The notes beneath the pieces are model-generated. The model was given only the letters and a program-made list of their open reading frames with translations, was not told where the DNA came from and ran no database searches. Both the position numbers and the translations under genes were made by a program. Positions 18,465-31,476 of a DNA stretch of 64,000 nt are shown here, piece by piece. The first letter of the stretch is position 1, and every line of letters begins with the position of its first letter. This DNA comes from Caldilineaceae bacterium (lineage in GTDB: Bacteria > Chloroflexota > Anaerolineae > Caldilineales > Caldilineaceae), in contig JACKBA010000011.1 of the NCBI GenBank assembly GCA_020634815.1, positions 1 to 64,000 of the forward strand, read 5' to 3'.

Positions 18465-19172
18465 GTGAAGGGTCTTGAGGCATTTGAGGATGTCAAGCGG
18501 GCGATTGTCGTTGCCGCCCACCCCGATGATCTGGAGTGTTGCTGTAGCGGCACGTTGCTGCAATTGATCGCGCGTGGCGTCGAGGTCTTCTCGGTCAACT
18601 GCACGCTAGGCGATATCGGCGATTCCGAGGGGCGGTTGCGGCGGCCGGCACTGGCCGAAACGCGCCTGCAAGAAACGGAGAGCGCGGCGCGCGTGCTGGG
18701 CCTGGTCGACACGTACAACCTGGGCCACCACGACGGCGAACTGGTGGCGAACCTGGATCTGCGCGCCGCCATCGCTCGCCTCTACCGCATCACCCAGGCC
18801 GACACGCTCTTCACCTTCGACCCCTACTGGGCCGGCCAGATTCATCCGGACCACCGCGCCGCGGGCCAGGCCGCACTCGACGCCTACATGCCGTCCAAGA
18901 TGCCGCTCTATCGTCCCGAACAACTGCGCGAGCCGGGGGCAGGGCTGGGCAAGCTCCAGCGCGTCTTCCTCTTTTCCACGGATCGTGACCCGGACGTTGC
19001 GGTCGACATCACCGCCGCCTACCCGGTCAAGCTCGCCGCGTGCATGGCGCACGCGAGCCAATTTCCCAAGGGCGAAGAGAGCCTGACGTGGCTCAAGGAG
19101 ATGGATGGCCGCGGGGGCGAGCCCATCGGCGTGGAGTACGCTGAACTCTTCAAACAGATGAATGTTTGGTAA
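18465..19172 (+). CDS. PIG-L/LmbE-family deacetylase
   Basis: This 235-residue protein has the metal-binding AHPDDLE motif at residues 18-24, the partner HPDHRAAGQ near 127 and TLGDIGD typical of the family. These zinc enzymes deacetylate N-acetylglucosaminyl compounds, including mycothiol and bacillithiol precursors and glycolipids. The start codon is GTG with GGAGG six bases upstream. It is convergent with mutL, whose stop lies six bases beyond. Confidence 0.88.
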   Translation: MKGLEAFEDVKRAIVVAAHPDDLECCCSGTLLQLIARGVEVFSVNCTLGDIGDSEGRLRRPALAETRLQETESAARVLGLVDTYNLGHHDGELVANLDLRAAIARLYRITQADTLFTFDPYWAGQIHPDHRAAGQAALDAYMPSKMPLYRPEQLREPGAGLGKLQRVFLFSTDRDPDVAVDITAAYPVKLAACMAHASQFPKGEESLTWLKEMDGRGGEPIGVEYAELFKQMNVW

Positions 19173-19178
19173 CGCCGG

Positions 19179-21125
<1,947 letters not shown>

Positions 21126-21132
21126 GGGGCGT

Positions 21133-21138
21133 ATTATA
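21133..21138 (-). promoter_or_regulatory. Leaderless promoter of mutL
   Basis: On the minus strand TGATATAATACGCCCCATG places a perfect TATAAT with extended TGA just seven bases before the mutL ATG. Transcription would start at the start codon. Confidence 0.7.
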
Positions 21139-21165
21139 TCACGGCGCGCCGGCCGGCCTTGGTGA

Positions 21166-21432
21166 TCATCCACCCGCCATGGCCGGCACGAAGTGAATCT
21201 CGCTGGCGTCGGTCAGCTTCTGGCGCAGGCCGCGTGAGGCGACGACGCCGTTCACGGCCGCGGCGATGCCGGGACGCAGCCGGTCGCCGTCGGTGAGACG
21301 CGCGGCCAAGCCGGGGAATTGCGCGTCGAGCGCCTCGATCACCGCGCCGATCGTCGATCCGTCCACCGCGACACGCTCGACGCCGTGCGTCAGGTCGCGG
21401 TGGACGGGCGGGATCCACACGTCGTGGGGCAT
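21166..21432 (-). CDS. MoaD/ThiS-like ubiquitin-fold sulfur carrier
   Basis: This 88-residue protein has a beta-grasp pattern and ends in the diglycine AMAGG expected for adenylylation and thiocarboxylation by a MoeB-like enzyme. It lies six bases downstream of the molybdenum hydroxylase large subunit on the same strand. It most likely donates sulfur in molybdopterin synthesis or in maturation of the adjacent enzyme (inference). No MoaE or MoeB is encoded nearby. Confidence 0.75.
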   Translation of the reverse strand: MPHDVWIPPVHRDLTHGVERVAVDGSTIGAVIEALDAQFPGLAARLTDGDRLRPGIAAAVNGVVASRGLRQKLTDASEIHFVPAMAGG

Positions 21433-21438
21433 GAGGGC

Positions 21439-23688
21439 TCAGGCGGGCACGGCTGCGGCCAGCAGCGCCGCGCTGACGCGCGCCGGCGACATGGGCAGTT
21501 CGGTCATGCGCACGCCGGTCGCCTGGTAGATGGCGTTGGCCAGCGCCGCAGCCGGCGGCACGATGGGCACTTCGCCCACGCCGCGCACGCCGTAGGGATG
21601 GCCGGGGTTGGCCACCTCCACCAGTACCGTGTCGATCATGGGCAGGTCCAGCGCGGTCGGCATGCGGTAGTCGAGCAGGCTGGCATTGACGAGGCGGCCC
21701 TTGTCGTCGTAGACATACTCCTCATTGAGCGCCCAGCCTACGCCCTGCGCCGCGCCGCCCTGGAGCTGACCCTCGACGTAGGCGGGATGGATGGCCTTGC
21801 CCACGTCCTGCACCGCGGTGTAGCGCAGAATCTCGACCTTGCCCGTCTCCACATCCACCTCGACGTCGACGATGTGCACGGCAAAGCTGGGGCCGAAACC
21901 AGACGGGAAGACCGAGGCGCTCACAGAAACCGGCACCTCGAGTTGCCCGGCCAATTCACGGAAGGACATGCTGTCGCCGTTGTGGGCGAAAGTGCCGTCC
22001 TGCACGGTGACGCCATCGACCGGCACATCCCAGTGCGTGGCGGCGCGCTGGCGCATCTCGTCGAGGATCTTCTTGCCCAGTTCGTAGACCGCCCAGCCCG
22101 TGCTGAAGGTGGTGCGACTGCCGTAGGTGCCCTCGTTGTAGCCGACGCCCGCCGTGCCGACGACCTGCGGGCGGATGTCGGCGTAGGGGATGCCCAGCGT
22201 CTCGGCGAGTTGCATGGCCAGCGAGGCGCGGCTGCCGCCGATGTCGGTGGAGCCTTCGACCAGGTTGACCGTGCCGTCGGCGTTGACGCTGGCGCTGGCG
22301 CTCGACTTGCCGCCCCAGTTGAACCAGAAGCCGGCCGCAACCCCGCGCCCGCGCTGCTTGCCGGGCAGCGGGGCGCTGTAGTGCGCGTGGTCGCGCGCCG
22401 CCTCCAGCGTCTCGATGAAGCCGATGCGCGGCAGCTCGGGGCCATCGGCGCGGCGGTCGCCCTCGCGCACGGCGTTGTGCAGGCGGAAGGCAATAGGGTC
22501 GATGCCCAGCTTTTCGGTCAGCTCGTCGACCACAGCCTCGGCAGCAAAGGCTGCGTTGGTGCCGCCCGGCGCGCGGTATGCGGCGGACTTGGGGCGGTTG
22601 ACCACCACGTCGTAGCCGTCGACCTGCACGTTCTCCAGCTTGTAGGGGCCAAAGAGCACGCCGCAGCCGGCGCCCACCGGCGAGCCGGGAAAGGCGCCGG
22701 CCTCGTAGATCATCTCCGCTTCGGCGGCGGTCAGCGTGCCGTCGCGCGTGGCGCCCATCTTGACGCGGATGTAGGAGCCGGACGTCGGCCCGGTGCCGAA
22801 GAGCACCTCGGCGCGCGTCATGGTCATCTTGACCGGCCGGTGCCCTGCCTTGCGCGAGAGGAGCGCCGCCACCGGCTCGAGATAGACGCTGTTCTTGCCG
22901 CCAAAACCGCCGCCGATCTCCGTGGGGGTGACGACGACGCGCGAGGGCGGCACCTGGAGCAACTCGGCCATCTGCTCCTGCACGCCAAACGATCCCTGCG
23001 TGCTGCACCAGACCAGGATCTGGTCGTCCTCGTTCCACAGCGCAACCGCGGCGTGCGGCTCGACGTAGCCCTGGTGCACCGTCGCCGTATGAAACTCGCG
23101 CTCGACGATGACGTCGGCCGCGGCAAAGCCCGCCGCCAGATCGCCGCGCTGGTGGCGAATGTGCTCCGCCACGTTGGTCTGGCTGCTGCCCTGCTTGCCC
23201 AACTCGTTGGTGCGCAGGTCCGGCAGCAGGATCGGTGCGTTGGCGGCCATGGCCGCGCGCCCGTCGAGCACGTGCGGCAGCACCTCATAGGTGACCTTGA
23301 TCAGCCGCGCCGCTTCCTCGGCGATGTGCGGATTGTCGGCCGCAACGGCGGCAATGGCGTGGCCGTGGTAGAGGACCTTGTCATGCGCCAGGATGTTGTT
23401 GCTCATGTAGCGCAGGTTGACGACGGACTCGCCGAGGTCGGTCACCGTGTCGCCGACCGAGGGCAATTCCCGCGCCGTGACGACGGCGCGCACGCCGGGC
23501 AACGCCTGCGCCGCCGACACGTCGATGGAGACGATGCGGGCGTGGGCGTGCGGGCTGCGCAAGATCTTGCCGTGCAACATCCCCGGCAGCTTGACGTCGG
23601 CGCCGTAGACCGCGCGTCCCGTCACCTTGTCGACGCCATCCGGGCGCAAAGGCCGGCTGCCGATTACCTTGTATTGGGAAGAAGTCAT
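21439..23688 (-). CDS. Molybdenum hydroxylase large (molybdopterin-binding) subunit
   Basis: This 749-residue xanthine-dehydrogenase/CO-dehydrogenase large-subunit-like protein has RAVYGADVKLPGMLHGKILR near the start. GGGFGGKNSVYLEP is the Moco-contact motif, YRAPGGTNAAFAAE follows, and a C-terminal region contains GVGEVPIVPPAAALANAIY. A catalytic Glu is plausible near RGVGEVP. It catalyses hydroxylation of a heterocycle or aldehyde together with the FAD and 2Fe-2S subunits encoded upstream. The CO-dehydrogenase-specific Cys loop (AYRCSFR) is absent, so CO oxidation is unlikely. The start follows GGAGAAAGACCT. Confidence 0.88.
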   Translation of the reverse strand: MTSSQYKVIGSRPLRPDGVDKVTGRAVYGADVKLPGMLHGKILRSPHAHARIVSIDVSAAQALPGVRAVVTARELPSVGDTVTDLGESVVNLRYMSNNILAHDKVLYHGHAIAAVAADNPHIAEEAARLIKVTYEVLPHVLDGRAAMAANAPILLPDLRTNELGKQGSSQTNVAEHIRHQRGDLAAGFAAADVIVEREFHTATVHQGYVEPHAAVALWNEDDQILVWCSTQGSFGVQEQMAELLQVPPSRVVVTPTEIGGGFGGKNSVYLEPVAALLSRKAGHRPVKMTMTRAEVLFGTGPTSGSYIRVKMGATRDGTLTAAEAEMIYEAGAFPGSPVGAGCGVLFGPYKLENVQVDGYDVVVNRPKSAAYRAPGGTNAAFAAEAVVDELTEKLGIDPIAFRLHNAVREGDRRADGPELPRIGFIETLEAARDHAHYSAPLPGKQRGRGVAAGFWFNWGGKSSASASVNADGTVNLVEGSTDIGGSRASLAMQLAETLGIPYADIRPQVVGTAGVGYNEGTYGSRTTFSTGWAVYELGKKILDEMRQRAATHWDVPVDGVTVQDGTFAHNGDSMSFRELAGQLEVPVSVSASVFPSGFGPSFAVHIVDVEVDVETGKVEILRYTAVQDVGKAIHPAYVEGQLQGGAAQGVGWALNEEYVYDDKGRLVNASLLDYRMPTALDLPMIDTVLVEVANPGHPYGVRGVGEVPIVPPAAALANAIYQATGVRMTELPMSPARVSAALLAAAVPA

Positions 23689-23858
23689 AGGTCTTTCTCC
23701 GTTCAATCCAGCCACGAAGCCACAAAGGCTCGAAGGTTCACAAAGGGGAAATCAAGAAGACGAAGAACCCTGTATTGGGAGGAAGTCATCGGTATTTCTC
23801 CGTTCAAACCAGCCACGAAGCCACAAAGGCTTGAAGGTTCACAAAGGGGAAATCAAGA
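23670..23858. repeat. 88-bp tandem duplication containing ribosome site and start codon
   Basis: Bases 23670-23757 and 23771-23858 are the same sequence at a 101-bp offset with about five differences. Each copy contains, on the minus strand, the CTTTGTGGCTTCGTGG repeat arm, the ACGGAGAAA ribosome site and an ATG followed by MTSSQY codons. The proximal copy is the real large-subunit start; the distal copy opens a 28-codon reading frame (23789-23703) that closes 14 bases before the real ATG. Confidence 0.88.
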
Positions 23859-23917
23859 CGTACAAGACCTTTGTGCCGCTTTGTTTCTTCGTGTCTTCGT
23901 GGCTCATCTTCTCTTCT
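23810..23917. repeat. CCACGAAGxCACAAAGG-family inverted repeat
   Basis: The plus strand has GCCACGAAGCCACAAAGGC on the left and CTTTGTTTCTTCGTGTCTTCG then TGGC on the right, separated by a short core. It fills the gap after the 2Fe-2S subunit stop. A further copy of the left arm lies at 23711-23757 because of the tandem duplication. Confidence 0.8.
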
Positions 23918-23918
23918 C

Positions 23919-24389
23919 TCAAGCACTGTCCGCCGCGTCGAGGACGGCGCGCACGATCTTGTCGTAGCCGGTGCAGCGACAAAGGTTGCCAGCCAGCCAG
24001 TGGCGCACCTCGGCCTCGCTGGGGTCGGGGTTGTGGTCGAGCAGCGCCTTGGCCGAGAGCAGGAATCCCGGCGTGCAGATGCCGCATTGCAGCGCGGCAT
24101 GCTCCAGGAATTTCTGCTGTAGCGGGTGAAGTTTGCCGTTGACGGCCAGCCCCTCCACCGTCTCGATGCGGTGGCTTTCGGCCTCCACGCCCAGCACCAG
24201 GCACGAGTTGACCAGCACGCCATCCATGAGCACATTGCACGCGCCGCAGTTGCCGTTGTTGCACCCTTCCTTGGCGCCGGTCAGCCCCAGGACGTCGCGT
24301 AGCACTTCGAGCAGGCTCTGGCGTGGCTCGCACAGGAACTCGGTCGGCTCGCCGTTGATGGTGGTGGATACGATGACTCTCGATTTCAT
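23919..24389 (-). CDS. Molybdenum hydroxylase small subunit, two 2Fe-2S clusters
   Basis: This 156-residue protein has an N-terminal plant-ferredoxin cluster (GAKEGCNNGNCGACNVLMDG, then NSC, about 38-63). The C-terminal helical cluster has CGICTPGFLLS and NLCRCTGYDKI. It is the electron-transfer subunit of the XDH/CoxS type. It is transcribed between the FAD subunit and the large subunit. Confidence 0.93.
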   Translation of the reverse strand: MKSRVIVSTTINGEPTEFLCEPRQSLLEVLRDVLGLTGAKEGCNNGNCGACNVLMDGVLVNSCLVLGVEAESHRIETVEGLAVNGKLHPLQQKFLEHAALQCGICTPGFLLSAKALLDHNPDPSEAEVRHWLAGNLCRCTGYDKIVRAVLDAADSA

Positions 24390-24400
24390 GGTGGTTTCCT

Positions 24401-25273
24401 CTACTTCCTGGCTCGCTCGACGGCGATGGCCAGCGCGCGGCGGGTGAGCACGCCGACAAGATGGCGCCGGTGCTCGGCCGTGCCGCGCATGTCGGAGATG
24501 GGACGCGCCGCGGCCTGGGCAATGGCCGCCGCACGCGCAAACGCCTCGTCGCCGGGTTCGGCGCCGATCAGCGCGTCGCCTGCTTCCTGCACAAAGAGCG
24601 GGGTCGGCGCCACCGCACCCAGCGCGATGCGCGCCGCCGTGATGCGCTGGCGGCTCTCGTCCAGTTGCACCGACGCGCCGACGCCGACGACGGCGATGTC
24701 CATCTCATTGCGCGGGATGAAGCGCAGGTAGGCGGCGCCAAAGCCGGGCGGTGGCGGCGGCAGGTGCAGGCTGGCCAGGAACTCGCCCCGTTCCAGCACC
24801 GTCTTGCCGGGCGCGGTGCAGAACGCCTCCACCGGCACGCGGCGCCGCGTCTGCGGCAGCGCGATGTCGCAGATCGCGCCGTGCACGATGAGCGCGGGGA
24901 TCGAGTCCGCCGCGGGCGAGGCATTGCACAGATTGCCGCCCAGGCTGGCGCGTCCCTGGATCTGGATGCCGCCGATGAGGCTGGCCGCGTCGATCAGGCC
25001 GGGGTATTTGGCGACAATGGTAGCATCATTGTAGATACGATGGCAAGGTACCGACGAGCCAATGCGCAGCCCCTCGACGGGATCGAACGAGAGTTCGCTG
25101 ACCTCGGGGATGCCCTTGATGTCGATGACCAGTTCGGTCTCCAGCCGCCGCTCGCGCAGCGCGACGATCAGGTCGGTGCCGCCGGCGAGGATGCGCGCAC
25201 GGCCGTCGTGCTGAAGCAGCAACGTCGCGGCATGCTCGACGTTGTGGGCACGGATGTAGCGGAACTGTTGCAT
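24401..25273 (-). CDS. Molybdenum hydroxylase FAD-binding (medium) subunit
   Basis: This 290-residue protein has the PCMH-type FAD motif ILAGGTDLIVALRERR near residues 27-42 and IQGRASLGGNLCNASPAAD near 100-118. The C-terminal CO-dehydrogenase flavoprotein domain contains PRNEMDIAVVGVGA. It passes electrons from the 2Fe-2S subunit to NAD or a quinone acceptor. The start MQQFRYIRAH has GGAGG five bases upstream. It is the first gene of the operon. Confidence 0.92.
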   Translation of the reverse strand: MQQFRYIRAHNVEHAATLLLQHDGRARILAGGTDLIVALRERRLETELVIDIKGIPEVSELSFDPVEGLRIGSSVPCHRIYNDATIVAKYPGLIDAASLIGGIQIQGRASLGGNLCNASPAADSIPALIVHGAICDIALPQTRRRVPVEAFCTAPGKTVLERGEFLASLHLPPPPPGFGAAYLRFIPRNEMDIAVVGVGASVQLDESRQRITAARIALGAVAPTPLFVQEAGDALIGAEPGDEAFARAAAIAQAAARPISDMRGTAEHRRHLVGVLTRRALAIAVERARK

Positions 25274-25691
25274 GGGCACCTCCGGATTGGGCAGGGTTGC
25301 ACAGCGGTGCAATTCCGCTGCGTAGTTTGCAGACTCGACCTGCCCGTAGCGTGGTTCGTCTTTCCACCGTAGCGGGCAGTCGCTGGGTCGTCAATCTGGC
25401 CGGTCTGCGCGCTCACAGTTTACTGAAGGAAAGGCTTGTGGTCAAAGACGAGGAAATTCGTGGCTCGGCGATGTTTCAGACAAGACTTTCCAGGCAGATT
25501 GTGTGACACATTTGTCGCGATCAACCATTGATCCTTCCTTGTGTGTGGGATAAAATGGAAGTGAGACCGTCAGCAATGCACCGGCAGCACCGTTGATCAC
25601 AACCCACTGTGTTGGTCCCACGGGCAGTCATCCCGGACGCCAGCCATATCCGGTTGGGCACCACAAGATCCCATACAAACGGAGGTTTTCA
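25274..25691. other. Divergent intergenic region with a stem-loop
   Basis: These 418 bases separate the molybdenum hydroxylase operon from the decaying gene at 25692. Bases 25340-25379 form an inverted repeat (CTGCCCGTAGCGTGG and CCACCGTAGCGGGCAG) in the leader of the FAD-subunit gene. The GC content drops from about 25430 onward. No gene is supported here. Confidence 0.5.
25528..25556 (+). promoter_or_regulatory. Putative promoter of the decaying gene
   Basis: TTGATC, a 17-base spacer and TAAAAT are found about 135 bases before the ATG at 25692. Confidence 0.5.
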
Positions 25692-27364
25692 ATGACGAAT
25701 CTTCCGATCACACGCATGATCCTGTTCAAACATGGTATTGCCTACCTCGAACGCCGGACGCAGTGGCGGGGGGATCGGCTCGCGCTCACGGTGCGGACCG
25801 GGGAAATGAACGATCTCCTCAAGAGTCTCACAATCATCGATGAAGGCGACGGGCGTGTAACTGGCGTTGAATATGCCACGCCCCAAGATCGCGCCGAGCG
25901 GCTGGCCGGATGTTCTGTGCAACCTGGCGACGAACGGAGCTTTCAGGACTTGCTTGTCAACCTGCGCGGACGTCTTGTCGAGTTACAGTTTGACCAGAAC
26001 GAGGCGTGGCGCGGCATTTTGCTTGGCATTGATCGACCACCATCAAATCAGCCAATTTCCGCGGGCACGGTATCTATCTTGCTGGAAGAGAGAGCAACTG
26101 TACAGTGCGCGCCAATTGGCCATCTGCGTGGCGTCAAAATCCTCGACGATACCGGGACAGACGATTTGCGCTTCTTTCTGGGCACGCTGCAGACGACAGA
26201 GCAACATGCCGAAGTCGTCGTTCACCTCACGCCAGGCGACCACGACCTTTGTATTGGCTATATCATCCCGGCGCCGTCGTGGCGTGTCAGCTATCGGTTC
26301 GTCGTTACGCCCGACGAAGGCATTGGCGAGAATGTACAGACTGTGCTGATGGGGTGGGGTATTTTTGATAACCAGCTTGAGGAAGATCTTGCAGAGATCA
26401 ACCTGTCGCTGGTCGCGGGCATGCCCATCTCATTTGTCTACGACCTGTACAAACCGGCTATTCCTGAAAGGCCTGTTGTGCATGATGACGAACGCACGAT
26501 TGCCGGCCCGGTCATGCTGGAAGCCGCTGGCCTAGTGGAGGGCTTGGGAGCGATGTCGAAGGGCATCGAAAGCCCGGTGGCTGGATTGGCAATACACGGT
26601 ATTTCGCCGGAAGCATTCAGCAATTCAGTCATGGTGAGCGTGGCCGGTAAGGAGCGAGGCGCACCGTTTCAATACGATGTAGCAATGCCTCGTCACGGTT
26701 GGCCGCGGTCAATCGGCGTTGGTGCCAATCGTGTCGGCTCGATTGCTAGGGAAGCGAAATCTGGTCTATAACAGCGAGCAATTCGAGGAACATCCCGTTG
26801 CAAGTGTTGCGGGTCTTGAACAACAGCGGGTCGCGCCGAGCGAGGGCCGGTAACCGTGATCGATGATGATGGCTATGCGGGCGAAGCGATCTCTGGCGTT
26901 TACGCCAATCGATGGCGAGATTGTGATTCCATATGCAGTCGAACTTGGCGTATCCGTCAAGGAGGAAGACGGCACCCGACATGGAGATGCACGGCATTCG
27001 GGTTGATGGTCACTACCTTCGTATCGAAGAATGGTGACGCAATGGCGCGAGGTTGTCATCAGCAACGACACCAATCGACCGAAACGAATCCTGATTGATC
27101 AAGCGTAATGAAGACAAATACACATTGTACGAAAGCCCGCAGCCGGTTGAACAGACAGCGTCATTCTCCGTTTGTTGTCGATGTTCCTGCAAACGATCGG
27201 CACGCTTGCATCGATTCTGCAGGAAATCGACGTTGCCCGTCGAAGAGATTGTCACGCAATCATCGGCAATCCCTGAATCCTATTCCACGTTCCAATTGAA
27301 CTGCGGGACAAAGCGACTGACCAAAGTGATCGATACCTGGTCCGAACTCGCTTCTGCAAAGTGA
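25692..27364 (+). pseudogene. Decaying DUF4139-like protein gene with multiple frameshifts
   Basis: The first 360 codons from MTNLPITRMILFKHG are open (beta-rich, with the N-terminal pattern of DUF4139-like proteins; GGAGG precedes the ATG). The intact frame ends in a TAA at 26769-26771. Matching fragments of one continuous protein then appear in alternating frames: YNSEQFEEHPVASV, VIDDDGYAGEAI, AFTPIDGEIVIPYAVELG, VSVKEEDGTRH, EMHGIRVDGHYLRIEEW, QWREVVISNDTNRPKRIL, YTLYESPQPVEQTASFSV and TWSELASAK just before a TGA. At least six indels are needed. GC is visibly lower than its neighbours. The original product was about 550 residues; the family assignment is tentative. Confidence 0.8.
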
Positions 27365-27629
27365 ACTTGACGCTGGGGAGGAGCGCGGAAATCTAACGAA
27401 CAAGACACCCCACGGCTTCAGTCGGGTATGCTTCGCCATCTGTCGACTCCAGTCTCAAGTACACAAGGATCGGTTCAAGTACATCAGCACAGTCGTCAAT
27501 GGAACGTATCAAGGCATTTGTCGGTTGTGTTCAATGGAAAGTCAGCGAGGAATGTTCCAGGGGCGTTGTGGTCAGTTCTGATTATAGGCTGCCAATTATC
27601 TTCACCGCAACTTCGCCCCAAGTGGGAAT
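27365..27629. other. Low-GC remnant DNA downstream of the pseudogene
   Basis: No reading frame with family character was recognised. Composition resembles the preceding pseudogene and differs from the membrane-protein gene that follows. It is probably the edge of the same decaying insert. Confidence 0.4.
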
Positions 27630-28373
27630 CTACGCCGCAACAGCCCGTCGCCCGGGCTGCCGCTGATCGCCCGTACGCCACAGCCCGTTATAGGCAATGA
27701 AGGCAATCGCCACGTAGGCCAGGGTCTTGGGGATCATCAACATGCCGATCAGGGGGTTCTGCTGCACGAAGAAGATGACCGGCGCGTAGCAGGCATAGGA
27801 CACGAGGATCATGGCGCCGATCCAGGTGAAGGTGCGGTCGTGCGCGGCGAGCCCATCGCGCAGGATGAGATAGGCCGTGCCCAGCCCCAGCACCATGAGC
27901 GGCACGTTGCGGATCGTCGACCAGGGCTGCGGCGGAACAACGCTCTCCCACGCGTTCTGCGGCAGCGCCATGACCGCCAGGCGCACCACAGCGGCGCCGA
28001 TGAGCAGGTCCTCGAACCAGCCATAGCGCCGGTGAAAGTGGACGCGCCACGTGTCGAGCACGAGCACGTAGAAGAAGGTCACCGTCACCGCCGTGGCCAG
28101 CGCGCCCAGCCCGACCAGGCTCACCGGCACGCCGAGAATGACGGGCGTCGCCTCCAGCCCACCCAGTGCATAGGTCAGCACGCGGAAGCCCACGTGCCCG
28201 GTGTCACCCAGCGCCAGCAGCGCAAAGGCCCATAGAATGCGCCGGGCCGCCGGACGGTTCTCCGGCACGACGTTGTCCATGCGCGTCGCCATGAGCACCA
28301 CCATCCACCAGACGACGACCAGATAAACGATGTTGAAGGAGACTTCCACCCACATGCGCATCGATTCGGACAT
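27630..28373 (-). CDS. Polytopic membrane protein of unknown function
   Basis: This 247-residue hydrophobic protein has about seven predicted transmembrane segments (for example FNIVYLVVVWWMVVLM at 13-28, LVGLGALATAVTVTFFYVLV, MILVSYACYAPVIFFV). The short polar C-terminus is GDQRQPGRRAVAA. I do not recognise the family. It is monocistronic and divergent from the glycosyltransferase gene at 28700. Confidence 0.65.
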   Translation of the reverse strand: MSESMRMWVEVSFNIVYLVVVWWMVVLMATRMDNVVPENRPAARRILWAFALLALGDTGHVGFRVLTYALGGLEATPVILGVPVSLVGLGALATAVTVTFFYVLVLDTWRVHFHRRYGWFEDLLIGAAVVRLAVMALPQNAWESVVPPQPWSTIRNVPLMVLGLGTAYLILRDGLAAHDRTFTWIGAMILVSYACYAPVIFFVQQNPLIGMLMIPKTLAYVAIAFIAYNGLWRTGDQRQPGRRAVAA

Positions 28374-28400
28374 GGCAACACCTCGTGCAACTAGTAAATC

Positions 28401-28505
28401 TCAGCAGTTCACGATTCTGTCTCACACGGAGGCACAAAGTCGCAACGTTGAAGATGGCACTCTTTGTGTTCTTGGCGGCTTTGTGTGAGTCTCATGAACT
28501 GCTGA
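28401..28505. repeat. Nested inverted repeat (TCAGCAGTTCA / CACACGGAGGCACAAAG)
   Basis: Outer arms are TCAGCAGTTCA (28401-28411) and TGAACTGCTGA (28495-28505). Inner arms TCTCACAC with GCACAAAG and CTTTGTG with GTGTGAGT extend the stem to roughly 40 bp. It lies in the 326-bp gap between divergent genes; the rest of the gap holds only the promoter near 28688. Confidence 0.8.
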
Positions 28506-28687
28506 ATCTGTGTGAACTGCGCGCAGGCCGGCGCAGGGCGTCTCTCCATTCTGGCAGGCGAGCCGTAGAGCGCATAGGTGGGGATGTCCCCATCGCCGTG
28601 GGTGAAATGTCACAATGCCGCGGCATTGCCCGCGATAATGTTTGAGATTCTCGGCCGTCCGGCAGGCGACTGCGGCCGCGCCTGTGC

Positions 28688-28693
28688 TAGAAT
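28688..28693 (+). promoter_or_regulatory. Leaderless extended -10 promoter
   Basis: TGCTAGAAT places a -10 box six bases before the ATG at 28700. No ribosome site is present, so the glycosyltransferase mRNA is probably leaderless. Confidence 0.6.
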
Positions 28694-28699
28694 GCTTGG

Positions 28700-30725
<2,026 letters not shown>

Positions 30726-30733
<8 letters not shown>

Positions 30734-31472
30734 GGCGGGAAATCTGCTGCCGAGCCTCTACGAAGCGGAGCGCGTGGGCGGCTGGAACGTGGGCATGCGC
30801 GCGGCGAGCCATGCCGTGCTGGCGCGCCAGCCATTACCGCCCGGACCGATCCTGGAAATCGGCTGTGGCGGCGGCGCCTTTGCCGCTGAGCTGGCCGAGG
30901 GGCACCCCCAGGCAGTCGTCGTCGGGCTGGACCTGCGGCCGGAGGCGCTGGCCTTTGCCGGCGCGCAGGGCAGCCGCGCGACGTGGGTGCAGGGCAACCT
31001 GCTCCGCCTGCCTTTTAGCGACGAGAGCTTTGCGCTGGTCGTGGCGCTCGACGTGGTCGACCAGAAAGGTATCGATGCCGGTCAGGCGCTGGCGGGCATC
31101 CGGCGCGTGGTGCGGCCCGGCGGGGCGCTGCTCCTGCGCGTGAGCGCGCACGCCTGGCTCTACGGCCCGCATGACGCTGCCTTCAACACGGGGCGTCGCT
31201 ACGGCCTGGCCGAGTTTTGCGCCATCGTGCGCGGCGCCGGGCTTGAGCCGGTGCGCGCCACCTTTGCCAACAGCCTGCTGGCGGCGCCCATCGTCGCCAT
31301 GCGTCTGCTCCAGCGTTGGGGCCTGCTCCCGCTGTCGGAAGATCTCTACGCCGATGGGACGGTGAACCGGCTGCTGGGCTCCGCGCTCCAGGTCGAGGCC
31401 GGCTGGCTGCGCCGGCGCGATCTGCCGGTCGGCACCAGCCTCTTCGTCGTTGCCGTCCGGCCCACTATCTGA
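30726..31472 (+). CDS. SAM-dependent methyltransferase (TTG start)
   Basis: This 248-residue class I methyltransferase has motif I ILEIGCGGGAFAAEL, an acidic residue after strand 2 (VVGLDLRPE) and VVALDVVD. The best start is TTG, since no upstream ATG or GTG in frame fits. An AGAGG ribosome site lies about seven bases ahead, and the gene overlaps the glycosyltransferase stop by 8 bp. The next in-frame ATG would remove about 25 residues. It is probably part of a surface glycan pathway (context). Confidence 0.8.
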
Positions 31473-31476
31473 ACTG

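Noticed and set aside
21439..23688. Aerobic CO dehydrogenase
   Set aside because: The large subunit lacks the Cys-containing active-site loop (AYRCSFR) that marks form I CO dehydrogenase.
21319..23967. Long open frame of more than 800 codons on the plus strand opposite the molybdenum hydroxylase
   Set aside because: High GC makes antisense frames open; the sequence lacks family character and the opposite strand encodes a clear hydroxylase subunit.
25340..25379. Moco riboswitch upstream of the molybdenum hydroxylase operon
   Set aside because: Only a simple stem-loop is visible; the conserved Moco-RNA features were not recognised. A covariance-model search would settle it.
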